Origin: Diprion similis
Lineage: Eukaryota > Arthropoda > Insecta > Hymenoptera > Diprionidae
DNA length: 64,000 nt
Reading direction: 5' to 3'
Assembly: GCF_021155765.1 (NCBI RefSeq)
Contig: NC_060113.1
Location: 3,387,001 to 3,451,000, forward strand
A model generated the notes under the pieces. The model was not told where the DNA came from, did no database searches, and saw only the letters and a list, made by a program, of their open reading frames with translations. The position numbers and the translations under genes are program-made. This document shows positions 25,563 through 37,200 of the stretch, in pieces (position 1 is the first letter of the stretch; every line of letters starts with the position of its first letter).

Positions 25563-28103
25563 CTGAAACCACAAACACATAATTTATATTATTGAAAGAC
25601 ATTGCAATACATTCTCAATGTTTCTTTATTGTTAATTAAAATTTATTAACACAAATTAATTTCATTATTGCAAATAAATTGAAACTTATAGTTCAATGTT
25701 GTGTCCTGGATTAAAAAAAAAAATCCTAGTTCATAGCACGGAACATCCAATGGATGGAAAATTAAAAATTTCAAGTTGTTTGGATGAAAATTTTCCTTAT
25801 TACAAAAGTGGAAAGTTGTATTCTGATTCATGCATTCTCCCTTTTGATCAATTTCATGCGCACTTATTACCATGTTTGAATGATGAACTAACAATGAAAT
25901 ATTTGAATGTCAGATATTCAAATTCCAAACTGGAAACTAGAAAATTGTTTCCAAGCTACTATCGTGAAAACAATTCGTTCAAGGAAATTTGAGAGCACAA
26001 GAAAAATGTATGATAATAATATTTCAGCTTCAAATTTTACTAGATTGAAATGATATGGTCCAGATTTATTATATGTTGTCATAAAGATGAAGCATTGATA
26101 TGTTTACAGATTCAGTAAAAAATATAGGTCTATGTTAAAATTGTGTACCAAAATTCTACAAGCAATGTTTGCATATGTGCGCAGTTTAATTTTGTTTTAA
26201 AATCCCAACTTTTCTCATACTGTTATGGAATTCTCGAGTTCCCTGCGAAATCGAAACCTCTGCGATTTCCAGGTTCCGCAGGTTGTTAAGACTCCTTGCA
26301 AATGAATATTAACGACGCTTTATTATCTCTTTGGGCTAATTATAATGTTGTGATTCAGAACTATTTCCTGCGTAGAAAGAACCCTGCAACACGTTTGACG
26401 AGCAGTAGTGTCTGACGTTTAGAATTTATCGATAATATCATAACATCTATGTAAAGGAGTTGAAAGATAGCAAACATGCTCACGTTACTACAAGTGTGAC
26501 GTGCTATGTTTACATTGCTCATAATTGAACTATCGAGAAATAGTTTTCTAAATCTCAAGAGCCACCGACACACTGGTTGATCTGTGGACATGTCAAGCTT
26601 GGCTTAACCACTTATCTAAAAACGAAATATGAAATGCTATAGTTGTTGCACAGTCGGTTGGTTATTTTACCTTAATGAATGCAATATATCTAAAAAGATG
26701 GAAATTTAGAGTGTATAAATTACTATGTCCAGATACAGGAGGTTGACTCTACGGCTACGACGATGCTGAGTATCTTGGAAGGTTTGAAAGTAAAAAAAGC
26801 ACGAAGAAGTGAAATGCGTTCATCGAGTGTCTTGGAACGTGAAATTGGGGGCTATAGGTGTAAATAATTTTCATGGAAAATGGTGAAGTGAAGAATGGTG
26901 AAAAAGGAGATTTTTTGACGTGTGGCAACGCTGGGGCGATCCCCGGATGCACACAAAAGAAACTTGCACGATTTACTGTTGTTGGTACGGGGGTTGGAAA
27001 AAAATGTTTAAAAAAATCGATACCATCGTGTAGAAAGGGGCCTCGGAAGGATCCGTTACGATATACGTGCCGAATTGATAGAAATAAGTGGTAATTTTAT
27101 CCAACCATGTGGACGAGAGACGCCATTTCCCAGACAAGGCTTGTCAACCCATCATCTCGCTCGACCATCAATACCCGAAGACCTGATGAAAAAACCGTCG
27201 AAAAGAGGGCAGAAATATACCCGTGAAATGCACAACTTTCACGTCTCTACGTTCCCTACCTTTATACTATCACAAATTGTCTTAATTCTCGTAGGCGGCG
27301 GGCGAATATCACGAAAAAACAACGATTTTTACCGTACCTGGTTAGTGCGCTCAAAACGCAGCTCGGTCACGTGACCCCGGGCTCCCCCCTTCAAAGCTCA
27401 TTAACCCCCCGGCGACGCGACCATCGAAACATCGAAACATCGATGCGCGCGCCGCGTGCCGGCTTATTTGTCAAATTGTTCTGCGGGAACGGCAACACCG
27501 GCAACAATTTGCAAATTCGAAATTTGATATTATCAAACCGTTTCAGAATTCTGCGACATCTGACAAATACTTACATGTATCCGAATCGACGTAGCTGCTG
27601 TTGTATTTTCTATTAATGGCCGACATACCTGAATTGCGGCGACAATTAATATCGACAGACAGACAGTATGCATATATTTTTGAAAACGATTAAAATTCAA
27701 GAATTCTTTCGTAACTCACAGCGTTGCTCAGAAATTTGACTATATCGAGAAGGCTGCTGAAGTCGTAAAATTCAATGGAAAAAAAAAAAATCTGAAAACT
27801 CTAGAAAAAGCATAGACATCGCGTATCGACGACCGAATTTTTTTTCGCAGCCACGGAGGAATGTTTTTCTCCGATTCAAACTTGAAATTCTTACGGCATT
27901 TGAAATTACGTAATTGCGGATATTGCCGGCGCTTAGATTCGATATACGTTACGCAACGTTTGTTTGGCTTGAACTAGGTAGCTTTAGTTTGAACTTAACC
28001 TCTTTACCAGTCAAGCATCCTTTCGAGCGAGGTTACCGAGGATACGTTGGATAGTTGGTCGGGTTCGTCGGGTTACTATAAGCCTGCAAATAACCGCATC
28101 AAA
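25563..28103. other. Interval between lingerer and mRpS16 with probable promoters
   Basis: Expected to hold the lingerer 5' intron and first exon (leftward) and the mRpS16 promoter (rightward). The left part is AT-rich. The part at about 27340-27520 is notably GC-rich with several CpG-dense runs and a CACGTG palindrome. Short ORFs at 25696-25992 and 27075-27374 show no family features and I do not call them genes. Confidence 0.45.
27365..27376. promoter_or_regulatory. Palindromic CACGTG E-box (GGTCACGTGACC)
   Basis: Perfect 12-bp palindrome with the GTCACGTGAC core bound by bHLH-Zip factors of the USF/MITF/TFEB type. It sits in the GC-rich patch between the lingerer start exon and mRpS16, about 730 bp upstream of the mRpS16 ATG. 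Which gene it serves is not shown by the sequence. Confidence 0.4.
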
Positions 28104-28752
28104 ATGCCGAAGATGCCATGGCACCCCGCTTCCGGAACTGGAATAGTAACGGCTGAAAATGCGAAAAAAGTTATCAGACTCGCACGGTACGGCTGTACAA
28201 ACAGACCTTTCTTCCACATCGTTGTTACGGAGGTGAGAATGATGTTTCATAGGTTAACCCACGCGCTAATCTGAGAATCTGATTATCAATGTGTTTATAA
28301 TTGCTTTGTCTTACCAAAAGATCAACTTTTATTCCATCGACAAGCGGATGAACCTTGGTAGAAAAATTTTGTACTTTTCATTCGACAAATTCCTAATCTT
28401 CATCTGTCTCTCGTCTCGCACCTAATAACTTTAACCTTGACATTTACAGTCGTTTAAAGAGGTTCGTGCACCGCCGATCGAGCAAGTGGGAACTTTCGAC
28501 GAGGTCGTAAACGAAAAGAATGAAAAACTGGTCTCCCTCAACTTTGAAAGGATACAATACTGGATTGCTAATGGAGCCCAAATGTCAAAACCTGTGGCAG
28601 AATTACTTGGCCTTAGTGGATTCTTCCCAATTCATCCGAGATCCTACATGCTGGCTTGGAGAAATAGGCAAACTGCAGATGCCGAGGCTGCAGCCGCGAC
28701 TGCTACTGCTGCTGAATCTGCGAAGCAAGAAACCAAGGCGAAGGATTCTTGA
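28104..28752 (+). CDS. mRpS16: Mitochondrial small ribosomal subunit protein bS16m
   Basis: Component of the mitochondrial small ribosomal subunit. Two exons, 28104-28232 and 28450-28752, phase 0, 143 residues. The S16 fold signature is plain: IRLARYGCTNRPFFHIVV in exon 1, then EQVGTFDEV, KLVSLNFERIQYWIANGA and PVAELLGLSGFFPIHP in exon 2, in the same order as human MRPS16. The C-terminal tail is Ala/Thr/Glu-rich and low in complexity, as in other animal S16m proteins. The frame is open upstream of the ATG at 28104, but the ATG context (aaaATGcc) and family length support this start. No long mitochondrial presequence is obvious, which is also true of the short human N-terminus. Confidence 0.95.
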
Positions 28753-28814
28753 TAGATTAATTTTAGCATTACTTTATAGGGACTTTATATTCTGTAGGTG
28801 ATAAAAATTGTGCT

Positions 28815-28820
28815 AATAAA
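28815..28820 (+). promoter_or_regulatory. AATAAA polyadenylation signal of mRpS16
   Basis: Canonical hexamer 63 nt after the mRpS16 stop codon. Confidence 0.6.
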
Positions 28821-29134
28821 CATGATATACATGAATAGAATACTTGTTTGTAGAATCTTTAAGATTGTTACCATAATCCTGATTCAGTTTTAACATTAAT
28901 CATGTACCTGCAATGGTTCATTCGGATTTCTATTAAAGAAAGGATATCCATTTTACTGGCCTTATAGTGCATTATCTTTGGTATTATCACCCTTCATTAT
29001 TCATTTTCTTTCTGAAATGTCCTGCTAACTGAAAAATAAAATCAAATTGTGTAAATATTTCACTTGTCAGTCAACCAAAGAATAATAAATAAGAGAGTAA
29101 ATATTGTACCAGAAAAAATGACAAATAAAAATAA

Positions 29135-29226
29135 TTCCCCAGGTGAGGCTCGAACTCACAACCCCGGCATTGCTCACGAACACTGTCTTATAAGTACCGT
29201 GCGCTAACCAATTGCGCCACTGGGGA
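29135..29226 (-). tRNA. tRNA-Ile (UAU anticodon) with intron
   Basis: Reading the minus strand, a full cloverleaf folds. It has a 7-bp acceptor stem (TCCCCAG/CTGGGGA), a D stem GCGC/GCGC, an anticodon stem CGGTA/TGCCG around loop C-T-TAT-A, a T stem GTGAG/CTCAC with loop TTCGAGC, and discriminator A. An 18-nt intron follows position 37, as in other animal tRNA-Ile(UAU) genes. The A box (TGGCGCAATTGG) and B box (GTTCGAGCC) are intact. The 5' base pair is T1-A72, where vertebrate copies have G1-C72. It decodes AUA. Confidence 0.95.
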
Positions 29227-32200
29227 TTGTGCGTGTTAACCACTTACCAAACCATTTAAAGCTATGATAGTCATTCCACGATAAAGACGCATGTACTTTA
29301 GGTATAAACTGAACTCATACACGCAAACTCATGTCGAACGATCCGAAACATATCGGGGCACATGAGTCGGTAATATAACCGCGATATATAACATGTCAAG
29401 AATATATATATATATATGTATATTATGTATGCATCATTCTATTCACATGAGAGGTATACATAGGTATAGTAAATGCGTTCTAACGTCTAAAATGTAAAAT
29501 ATGTAGCAAAACTATCTAATACACGTGAAAAAAGTGAATAAATTCAAATAATATTCGCGCGAGTCGCGGACGTTCGATTATTGACCTGAATATTCTTTGA
29601 AAAATGTTGAGTAAATGGTTATTGAATTCTGTATCACACAGTTTCAAGTATTACGAATCCAGAAAGAATTATCTTGATTGCAAATCATTGCACCAAATTG
29701 TTTTCCGCCTGAAAATTTCTACTGATAATTGTTTACCGGCTGTTTTTATTCGCATATAATGTTTGAACTAATAATAAAATTTCCGGAAAGAGATGCGTAA
29801 CTATTGACCAAGTTATGAGTACAACTGTGTGCCATGATTTAAATGCTAAAAAGACATTTTGAAGTGCCTCGTATTGAGAATGAATCAACATTAATAATTT
29901 CGTAAGCATCTCCGCCCTCGATGAAAATTCAACATTGGATTGAAACGGCATCGCTCTTACCAGTATTAAGCGGAAGGTCGCCCTTGTGTAAAATAAGCAA
30001 TATAATATAATAATTATAATAAGACACCGTTGTTGAATGTGTGTATAATATTTACTGGAATAAAGCAGAGAGAGTAAAGAAAATATATATCTATGCTCGA
30101 AACTCCAAACAAGGGCATAACAGCACTGTATGTAAACTTATATGCGTGTAGCTACGATGTCGTCCGTATATGACGAAAGATTCTTATAACAATTTACGTC
30201 AGTCAAGTCCAGACTAGCGACAGTCTCTCCCTCGTCATCGCACCGTTATTCACTCCTTTTTAAATGAATGAAACCGTATTACATGCTAAAATGCAATAGA
30301 GTGCAAAATACCTTTTGTACTTGCAAGCACATGTTATTGAATCAAATTCCCCTCTGCAGATGCGTCTGGATTTTGGCTTCACCCTGGTAAGTGCCTGATG
30401 ATCGGAACCATTGACGAATTAGGCTAACGGTTCTATTCCGAAGACTGGAATTCAAAACCGTTGTAAAGATTGACGATGGCCCTGATGACTGTTGATGAAA
30501 TAGGATTGCAATCAATACAGTTTCGTAATATCTATAAGTGATATTTGATCATTTGTTGTTTAAATATGTTCGAACGTCACTATGCGTATCAGGCGGAAAA
30601 GGAGAAAATTTGGAGGTCAGAAACATTTTAGATCGGATCTATATACCTACCTGCAAACTATATCCGTTGTTCATTGTATCAACGCACGATCTACCAATTA
30701 CACGTCAAATTATAGACTAAATGGCACCTTTCCTAGAGTGATTACACAGGTGCAGGCATTGACAGTATAATACCTCATAATTATATAATATATTAATTAT
30801 ATTATATTATATTATATCATAATTACCCCAGGTCAAGTCTGCACCCTGCACGTCAAGCTACAAAACTGGATTATGTCTAAATGAAGGTGAATTTTTTTTT
30901 TACCGCAGAATTCGATATGCAGAGTTCAAAGTAACGGTAAACAGGATTTAAAATAGTTGATCGCGTTAATGGAATAAATTTTATAGCATGTTACTGTATA
31001 ATCAATATAAAATTACTGTTATCGGATCTTACAATTTTTTACTACCACAGGAGCAACAGGCTGACGTAATTTGAAACCTTTGACATTTCTGCATCTGCGA
31101 AAAATTAACTTTAGCGAACTGCAGTTTCGTAACGATTGTTCCTGAAGCAAAGTTATGTTTGACTTTTTTGTTCCAATAATGCCAATTTGGTGGCAATAAT
31201 TCCTTTTTACGACCGATGTAACGTACATTTTTATTTTTTAATTACGTTGTACTTTGGCCCTAGCCTTGGATTATTTGTAGAATTTTCCATTGTACAGAAA
31301 AATGCAAGGTTGATTAAAATCGGATCACTCGCCTTTGTATTAAGTTGTTATAAACCCTCACACCTTACGTGTTTATTATTATTACAGATTATTGTATTTC
31401 GTGATGTATTATTGTCTCGTATCAAGTGGTCCTGAATTACCGGGTAGCAAAATTTAATTTTAAATATTTTCTCAAACCAACGACAAAACATATGCAGTTT
31501 CCGCTAAAACAGAACTTCAGTAAACAGTATTTTGTAACTACATACACATCAGTCATTTACAAGACGGTGGCAGAGAATTCAGCATATTTGCAACAGTTGC
31601 GTGAAAGTGAATCAAGTTACTTCGAGGACAGAGAACTTCTGGGAAAAAAAAAAAAAAATTTCCTCCAACTTTGTATTGGCATTAGAAGCAAAGTAGAAAT
31701 ACTGCAAAAAAATTATCGAATAAGGAATCGAAACAAAGGCTTAATAAAGTTTCTTCTTACAGATCGAAAAATTCAGAAGGTCGAGCTAATTTTTTCAATT
31801 ACATACATATACGCTGCTATCAACGTTTCTGCTGAGAATACCACTGCAGGCACTTTATAATAATGGTGTTGAAGGACAGATTACGCGCTTGCACGTTTAG
31901 AACATTTTTAATTGCACACTCGCATTTGCCTCGCGCCCAATTTTTGTTGCAGCGTGTGAATCCGGAGCGTGAGCAGCAGCTCCTGATCTCTGTTGAAAAT
32001 GCCACGCTTTACCGTTAGAAATGTCACTTTCATTAAGTTACACTAATGAAAGAGAGCGTTTTGTCATATCATGTGCGGTGGCATTGAAATCCCCAAAGTT
32101 GGATACTGTCCTTGCCATAGATTCAAAAATGCGCGTTAATATAATTTCAAAGTGCTAATAGTGCAGACAAAGTAGATACATCAAGAAGAAAGAATCTTCC

Positions 32201-34279
32201 TGCGTGAATTATACTAATAAATAACAACGTACAAAATATTTTACACCTATTAGATATTAAGGTGATCCTTAAAAAGATCATTTTCGAATTTTGACCGACT
32301 CGCCTGCCAAATCACTTCCAGATTATTCGAAAATAATTCTTTCATTTTTTCAGTTTTTTATCTCAACTTCAACGTGTGCTCCAAGGAGGGTGAATTCCAT
32401 TCAACCCTTTCAAGGGCATTTGATCTCGATAAAACTCGCTACTCGAGAGTTCTCGAGGTCGCTGATTACGAATCTGAACTTGAAATTACAAAATTCAAAA
32501 TGGTGGATCCAGTGTCTTTCGGGGTTTTGGTCCATCATATTGGATCCGTCACTTTAAATTTTCAAATTTTGAGTTCAGATTCGTAATCAGCGACTCAAAA
32601 AACTTTCCTACCACAAATTTCATCTAAATCCGTTTGGTACATTTGATGTGGAAATCCACCCCCTTTGGGGCACGGGTTAGAGTTAAGATATGGACCTGAA
32701 AAAATTCGGGAACTAATTTTAAATTATCTGGAGCCGATTTAAATTTTTTAAGGACCACCCTATTAGATATATAATATACATGTATACCTATGTTAGGTAT
32801 AAATAATCGTGACGTTGTGAGAATGATAAATTTCCGTTAATTTATTTCCTAGGCGTTTATTATCATACGATAAATCATTTTTACTCCCATACAAATCAGG
32901 TGATAATTAGACATCATGCCCCGATAAAAAGGACAAAATATCAAACAGAAGTAAACAATTAATGTCTATCTTGAAAAAAAACAACGGATTGACGTGCAAG
33001 TAAAAAAAGTCATATAATCTATCATGCTGAAATTTTTTTTTCTTTCTTCTCATATGACGGAAATCATTAAAAATACATTACGATATCAAAATATCTTTAC
33101 ATTGCGTATCTGAATTGTCGAAGGTTGCCTTGACAGCACCTGTGACCGGTAATAATTATGCATAATCATTGAGAGAGGGGTAAATTTTATACAAAGTATT
33201 CTCCATTAGTTCATCATCCGTATGTGAACTTATGATAATTATCCGATTTATTCATGAAACAAGTGTGTTTTTTTCCGTATTAGAAGATCAATCTGCGCTT
33301 AGAACGACGACACGTATAAATAATATTACTTCCTAGACAAACAGAGTGCAAGAAAAACGGTGCACCAATTGACCTCAGAGCTAGGGAGAAGGAAGCGGAA
33401 GATCTGCATTTCAGATGTCGGACTTGAAACGGAGTAAAGTTCTCTAGCTTATTTCGTTTATCGTTAGTCCTTAAGAGTCGTCGCAGCCGAGCGGAGGTTC
33501 AGCTGTCGCCTAATGATAGCCAACCGCTGTTACACGTGGTTTCGGAGTTGCCTATCGCCAGGCTAAGCCGCGAACATCCGTTTGAATTATATTGGCGCGG
33601 TGAAACTGCACAACTTCATAATTATTTTCTTATACGAAATGCGATTTTTTTTCAACTGTTAAAACGCGCGTCACACTGTGAGTAATACCGACCGAATATA
33701 TAAATCATGTGCTAAAGTTCAAGCCCTCAACCAAACGATTCGTATTACGATATTTATTAATTATTTATTTACTAAACAATTATCACATTATTTTACCAGT
33801 GGGCGGAACTGAGCCTGGTACATTGCACATTATTTATAAATCGTTTGTAAAACAGAAGAATTATTGCCCAAGTGACATAATTTCTTTCTCATTCACCAAC
33901 AGTTTTCACGTGCACGTTAGTTTGACAATGGTTGTTAGCGATATAACGTACCAGAGAAGTTGCGAACTATAAAACTGTCGGAAAACACTAATTGACACTT
34001 ATACTGACTTAGTGATTTCCCAATTCGAACATTGTGCGCAAGTAAAATGGTTAAATTTTAAGCAGCCAAAATAAGACTAAGCATATATGATTCTAAAACA
34101 ACATCGTTACGTTAAAAATTCGTTAAAAATTCGTGCGTTTAAATTAAAGCCAGTCGTTTAAAGACCAAAAACACGTGCCGGCGTGAAATATTTCTATGAA
34201 ATTGCGCGGGAAGCAAAACTGTCGAAAATTCATGGTGAAATTTAATTTAATATTAATAGTGACAAGTAAGTTCTAAAAA
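29227..34279. other. Intergenic DNA between tRNA-Ile and the esterase
   Basis: No supported gene. A 144-codon frame at 31426-31860 is AT-biased, Lys/Asn-rich and without family features. Contents seen: TA-rich simple sequence at about 29398-29420 and 30780-30820, and the transposon at 32258-32762. The 5' UTR and promoter of the esterase probably lie in the last kilobase. Confidence 0.5.
32258..32762. mobile_element. Non-autonomous DNA transposon (MITE-like), about 505 bp
   Basis: The ends form terminal inverted repeats: left AAGGTGATCCTTAAAAA, right end reverse-complemented AGGGTGGTCCTTAAAAA (15 of 17 identical). The element is flanked by a 9-bp direct repeat ATTAGATAT at 32249-32257 and 32763-32771, which is a target-site duplication. 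Inside is a second inverted pair around 32459-32595, with arms starting GTCGCTGATTACGAATCTGAAC and its complement. No transposase is encoded. A 9-bp duplication is typical of Mutator-like elements, but the superfamily is inference. Confidence 0.8.
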
Positions 34280-37200
34280 ATGTTAGGTAGTGAGAAGTTA
34301 TTTTTCTTAGCCTGTTTATTTACGCTCAATCACGGTGACACGATCGGATCCAATCAATATGTATCTGAAATACCGCAATACGCGGAAAATTTAGTACCAG
34401 ACGCTGGTGCACCAAATTTCCCGGTCATTCGTTTGAACTTGGGATATGTAAGAGGTCAATGGTTGACCTCTGCACGTGGTAGAAGATTCGCGGCATACAA
34501 GGGAATACCTTACGCCCAATCACCACTGGGGAATCTCCGTTTCGAAGTAATTGTTGTTTTCATTTGCCGCACCAGCTGACGTCCGTCGATCAGTATAACG
34601 TGAGTAAAACGTAAAATTCTCACTTTCAGCCACCGCAAGAAAAGAAGCCTTGGCAAGGTATTCGGAACGCTTTTAACCACGGACCTCAATGCCCTCAACT
34701 ACTCTATCTAGTGAACAAAATCGTTGGCAACGAGGACTGTCTCTATATGAATGTCTACGTACCCCAGGTGAGTTGTAAAGACTGCAGCATGGTTACATTC
34801 CACTCAATTCACAAATATTTTTTCTACTATCACGTTCACATTTGTGTCCGGTTATAGATATGTGTATATAAAGAGGTACAGTTGTGTGTGCCTGCGGTGG
34901 ATGTGAGCGAAAAAGGCCCATTATTACAATCACAGTTATTCCAGGTTGGTCGATTATGTTGATGTCAGACTTGATAATAATGTCATAAACGTTTGTTTCT
35001 GATAAGGAATCCAATTATTTAACTTGAATGATAATATCAACTTCTATAAATAAAATAATCTCATTGATCAAAGATTACCGACCAACGATTTTACAAAGTC
35101 GATGATGACATTGACCTACCACTCGAAAATCCATGTTGAGCGTGAAAAGAAACAGGTATTTACCTTGAGAGCGTTCAGTTCAAATTAAAAATGTATTAAG
35201 GAATCGATGTATATGCATGATGACTTGACGGGTCGTTAAACCTGTGTTATTAATTATTTCAATAATGGAGTATAAAATATGGTCTCTATTATTTTCTTTC
35301 GTGCGTGTAAATGTGTTTATACCAGTGCTGTACCGCGATGCATACGTATAACACCTGAACGATTAGCTTTCCCATGAGATTTAATTATGGAAATTATTGT
35401 ATATGTTAATAAGTGTTGCGTCAGTTTGCCCATGTTTAAAGTATACAGCATCGCTTCGCCTTGATGGTGTTCGCAATTTTAAAAGTGAATATAAAAATTA
35501 TTGTAAACAAAAAATATTCCATCAGGAAGCAATCATTTTTTTCCTCTCTTCTCTCTCTAAACATTTCAAACGTTGTTGACTCAAAATCGATGAGGAGTTA
35601 ATTTATAGTTACAACGAGTTAAGCAATAGCGTTAGGGTCGAAGTACCAAATCATTTCAATGATTTATACATTGCGGAAACTCTGCAGTTACGCGTGCGTG
35701 TATTCAATTACAATATTATAGTGGCAGTTGTTTTCAAGAAAATCTCTTACTTATCAGATTTCTCTTGGCCTAAGCGCACAGTATATTTATTTTGAACAAC
35801 ACGGAAAAACTCGCGTCATGGCACACTTTTCATCGCCCACTCAGAACATTGAAAATATTTATCGAAACTTAAAACATCCACAACGGTCAACTTATGTATG
35901 TGTAATTTGTTTGCTTTCCTCGTTCATACGCGCTCGAGCATATTCAATGTCAACTGACCGTAAAGGCTTGACTAACAATATATTTCAACTGAGCTGAGGT
36001 ATGCGGAGATAATTAATCACATTCTCCTCAAACACTATTCTACAATTACGTTAAGAAATTCAGTATATAACAAGACCTGAGAGTCTGCTTAAGACTTCTT
36101 CAAATCATCGTTATACGTACAAATAGTTGCATTTACAACAGATGCACCCCTCGATACGCGTATTATTTATCTCGATACATAAAGATGATGCGATTTATGC
36201 ATATATAATGCACCTGAAACGAAGAACAATGACATTGAGTAACCGTGCAATGTTAGGAACACTCCGTTTCGTCCAGATGTATTTGTCTCCTCTTATTCAA
36301 CATTATTTCTTTTTAAATATCCTCTCCTCTTCCAGGCAAACGGAAGCCACGAGCCAAGAAATTCCAACGACCAACTGCTGCCGGTGATTTTCTTCATCCA
36401 TGGTGGGGCGTGGGTTCTCGGAGCCGGGGACATGGATGACTACCTCTATGGTCCGGACATAATAATGGATGAAGACGTGATTCTTGTGACGATAAATTAC
36501 CGCCTCGGAGCCTTGGGTTTTCTGTATCTACAGGACACGATTCCGGGGAACATGGGAATGAAGGATCAGTCGATGGCGCTTAAATTAATACAAAAAAACG
36601 CAAGGTCCTTCGGCGGAGATCCGAACCGAATCGTTATCATGGGAGAAAGCGCTGGCGGTGCTTCTGCCGAACTTCATTCACTGAATCCAGAATCGAGGAA
36701 GATCATGTTTGGCGCAATTGCTCAGAGTGGTTCGGCCCTTGCTCCTTGGGCCTGGACCAGACCCGACGTCCTGAATGTCAGAGCCCGTCGTTTGGCCGCG
36801 CTTTTGAGATGTCCAACCAACGTGCAGCCTGGTGATATCCTTGAATGTCTGAAGAGAGCCCATCCCGCAGAAATCGTTCGCTATCAGATCTTCACCGATT
36901 GGGTGAGTGGTCCGCACCATGGTATAATTATAATAGGCTTAATAGCCTCAACATCATGATTGGAAGAACAGGTTGTGCTCAAGTGCAGCTAAAAATTATA
37001 CGTAAACCTGTTTTTCCGTTGTGACCGTCAAGAGTTCGCTGACTCGTCTTTGACTGACAAAAAAATCTTATTCATCTTTCAACCCTTATTTATGGACGGT
37101 TCAATTATGTTTCATAATAATGCCTGACCTTGTACAATTTACTTTACGCAATCTGAATTTATTTCAATGCCAACCCCCGCCGATTTCAGTCGATTCTGCA

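Noticed and set aside
25696-25992. 98-codon ATG-started frame on the + strand upstream of lingerer
   Set aside because: Its first codons are an A-rich run, an antisense frame overlaps it, and it has no domain or splice partner. It lies where lingerer's 5' intron should be.
31426-31860. 144-codon + strand frame
   Set aside because: Composition follows local AT bias (Lys, Asn, Ile, Tyr), it includes a poly-A-encoded Lys run, and no family features are visible.
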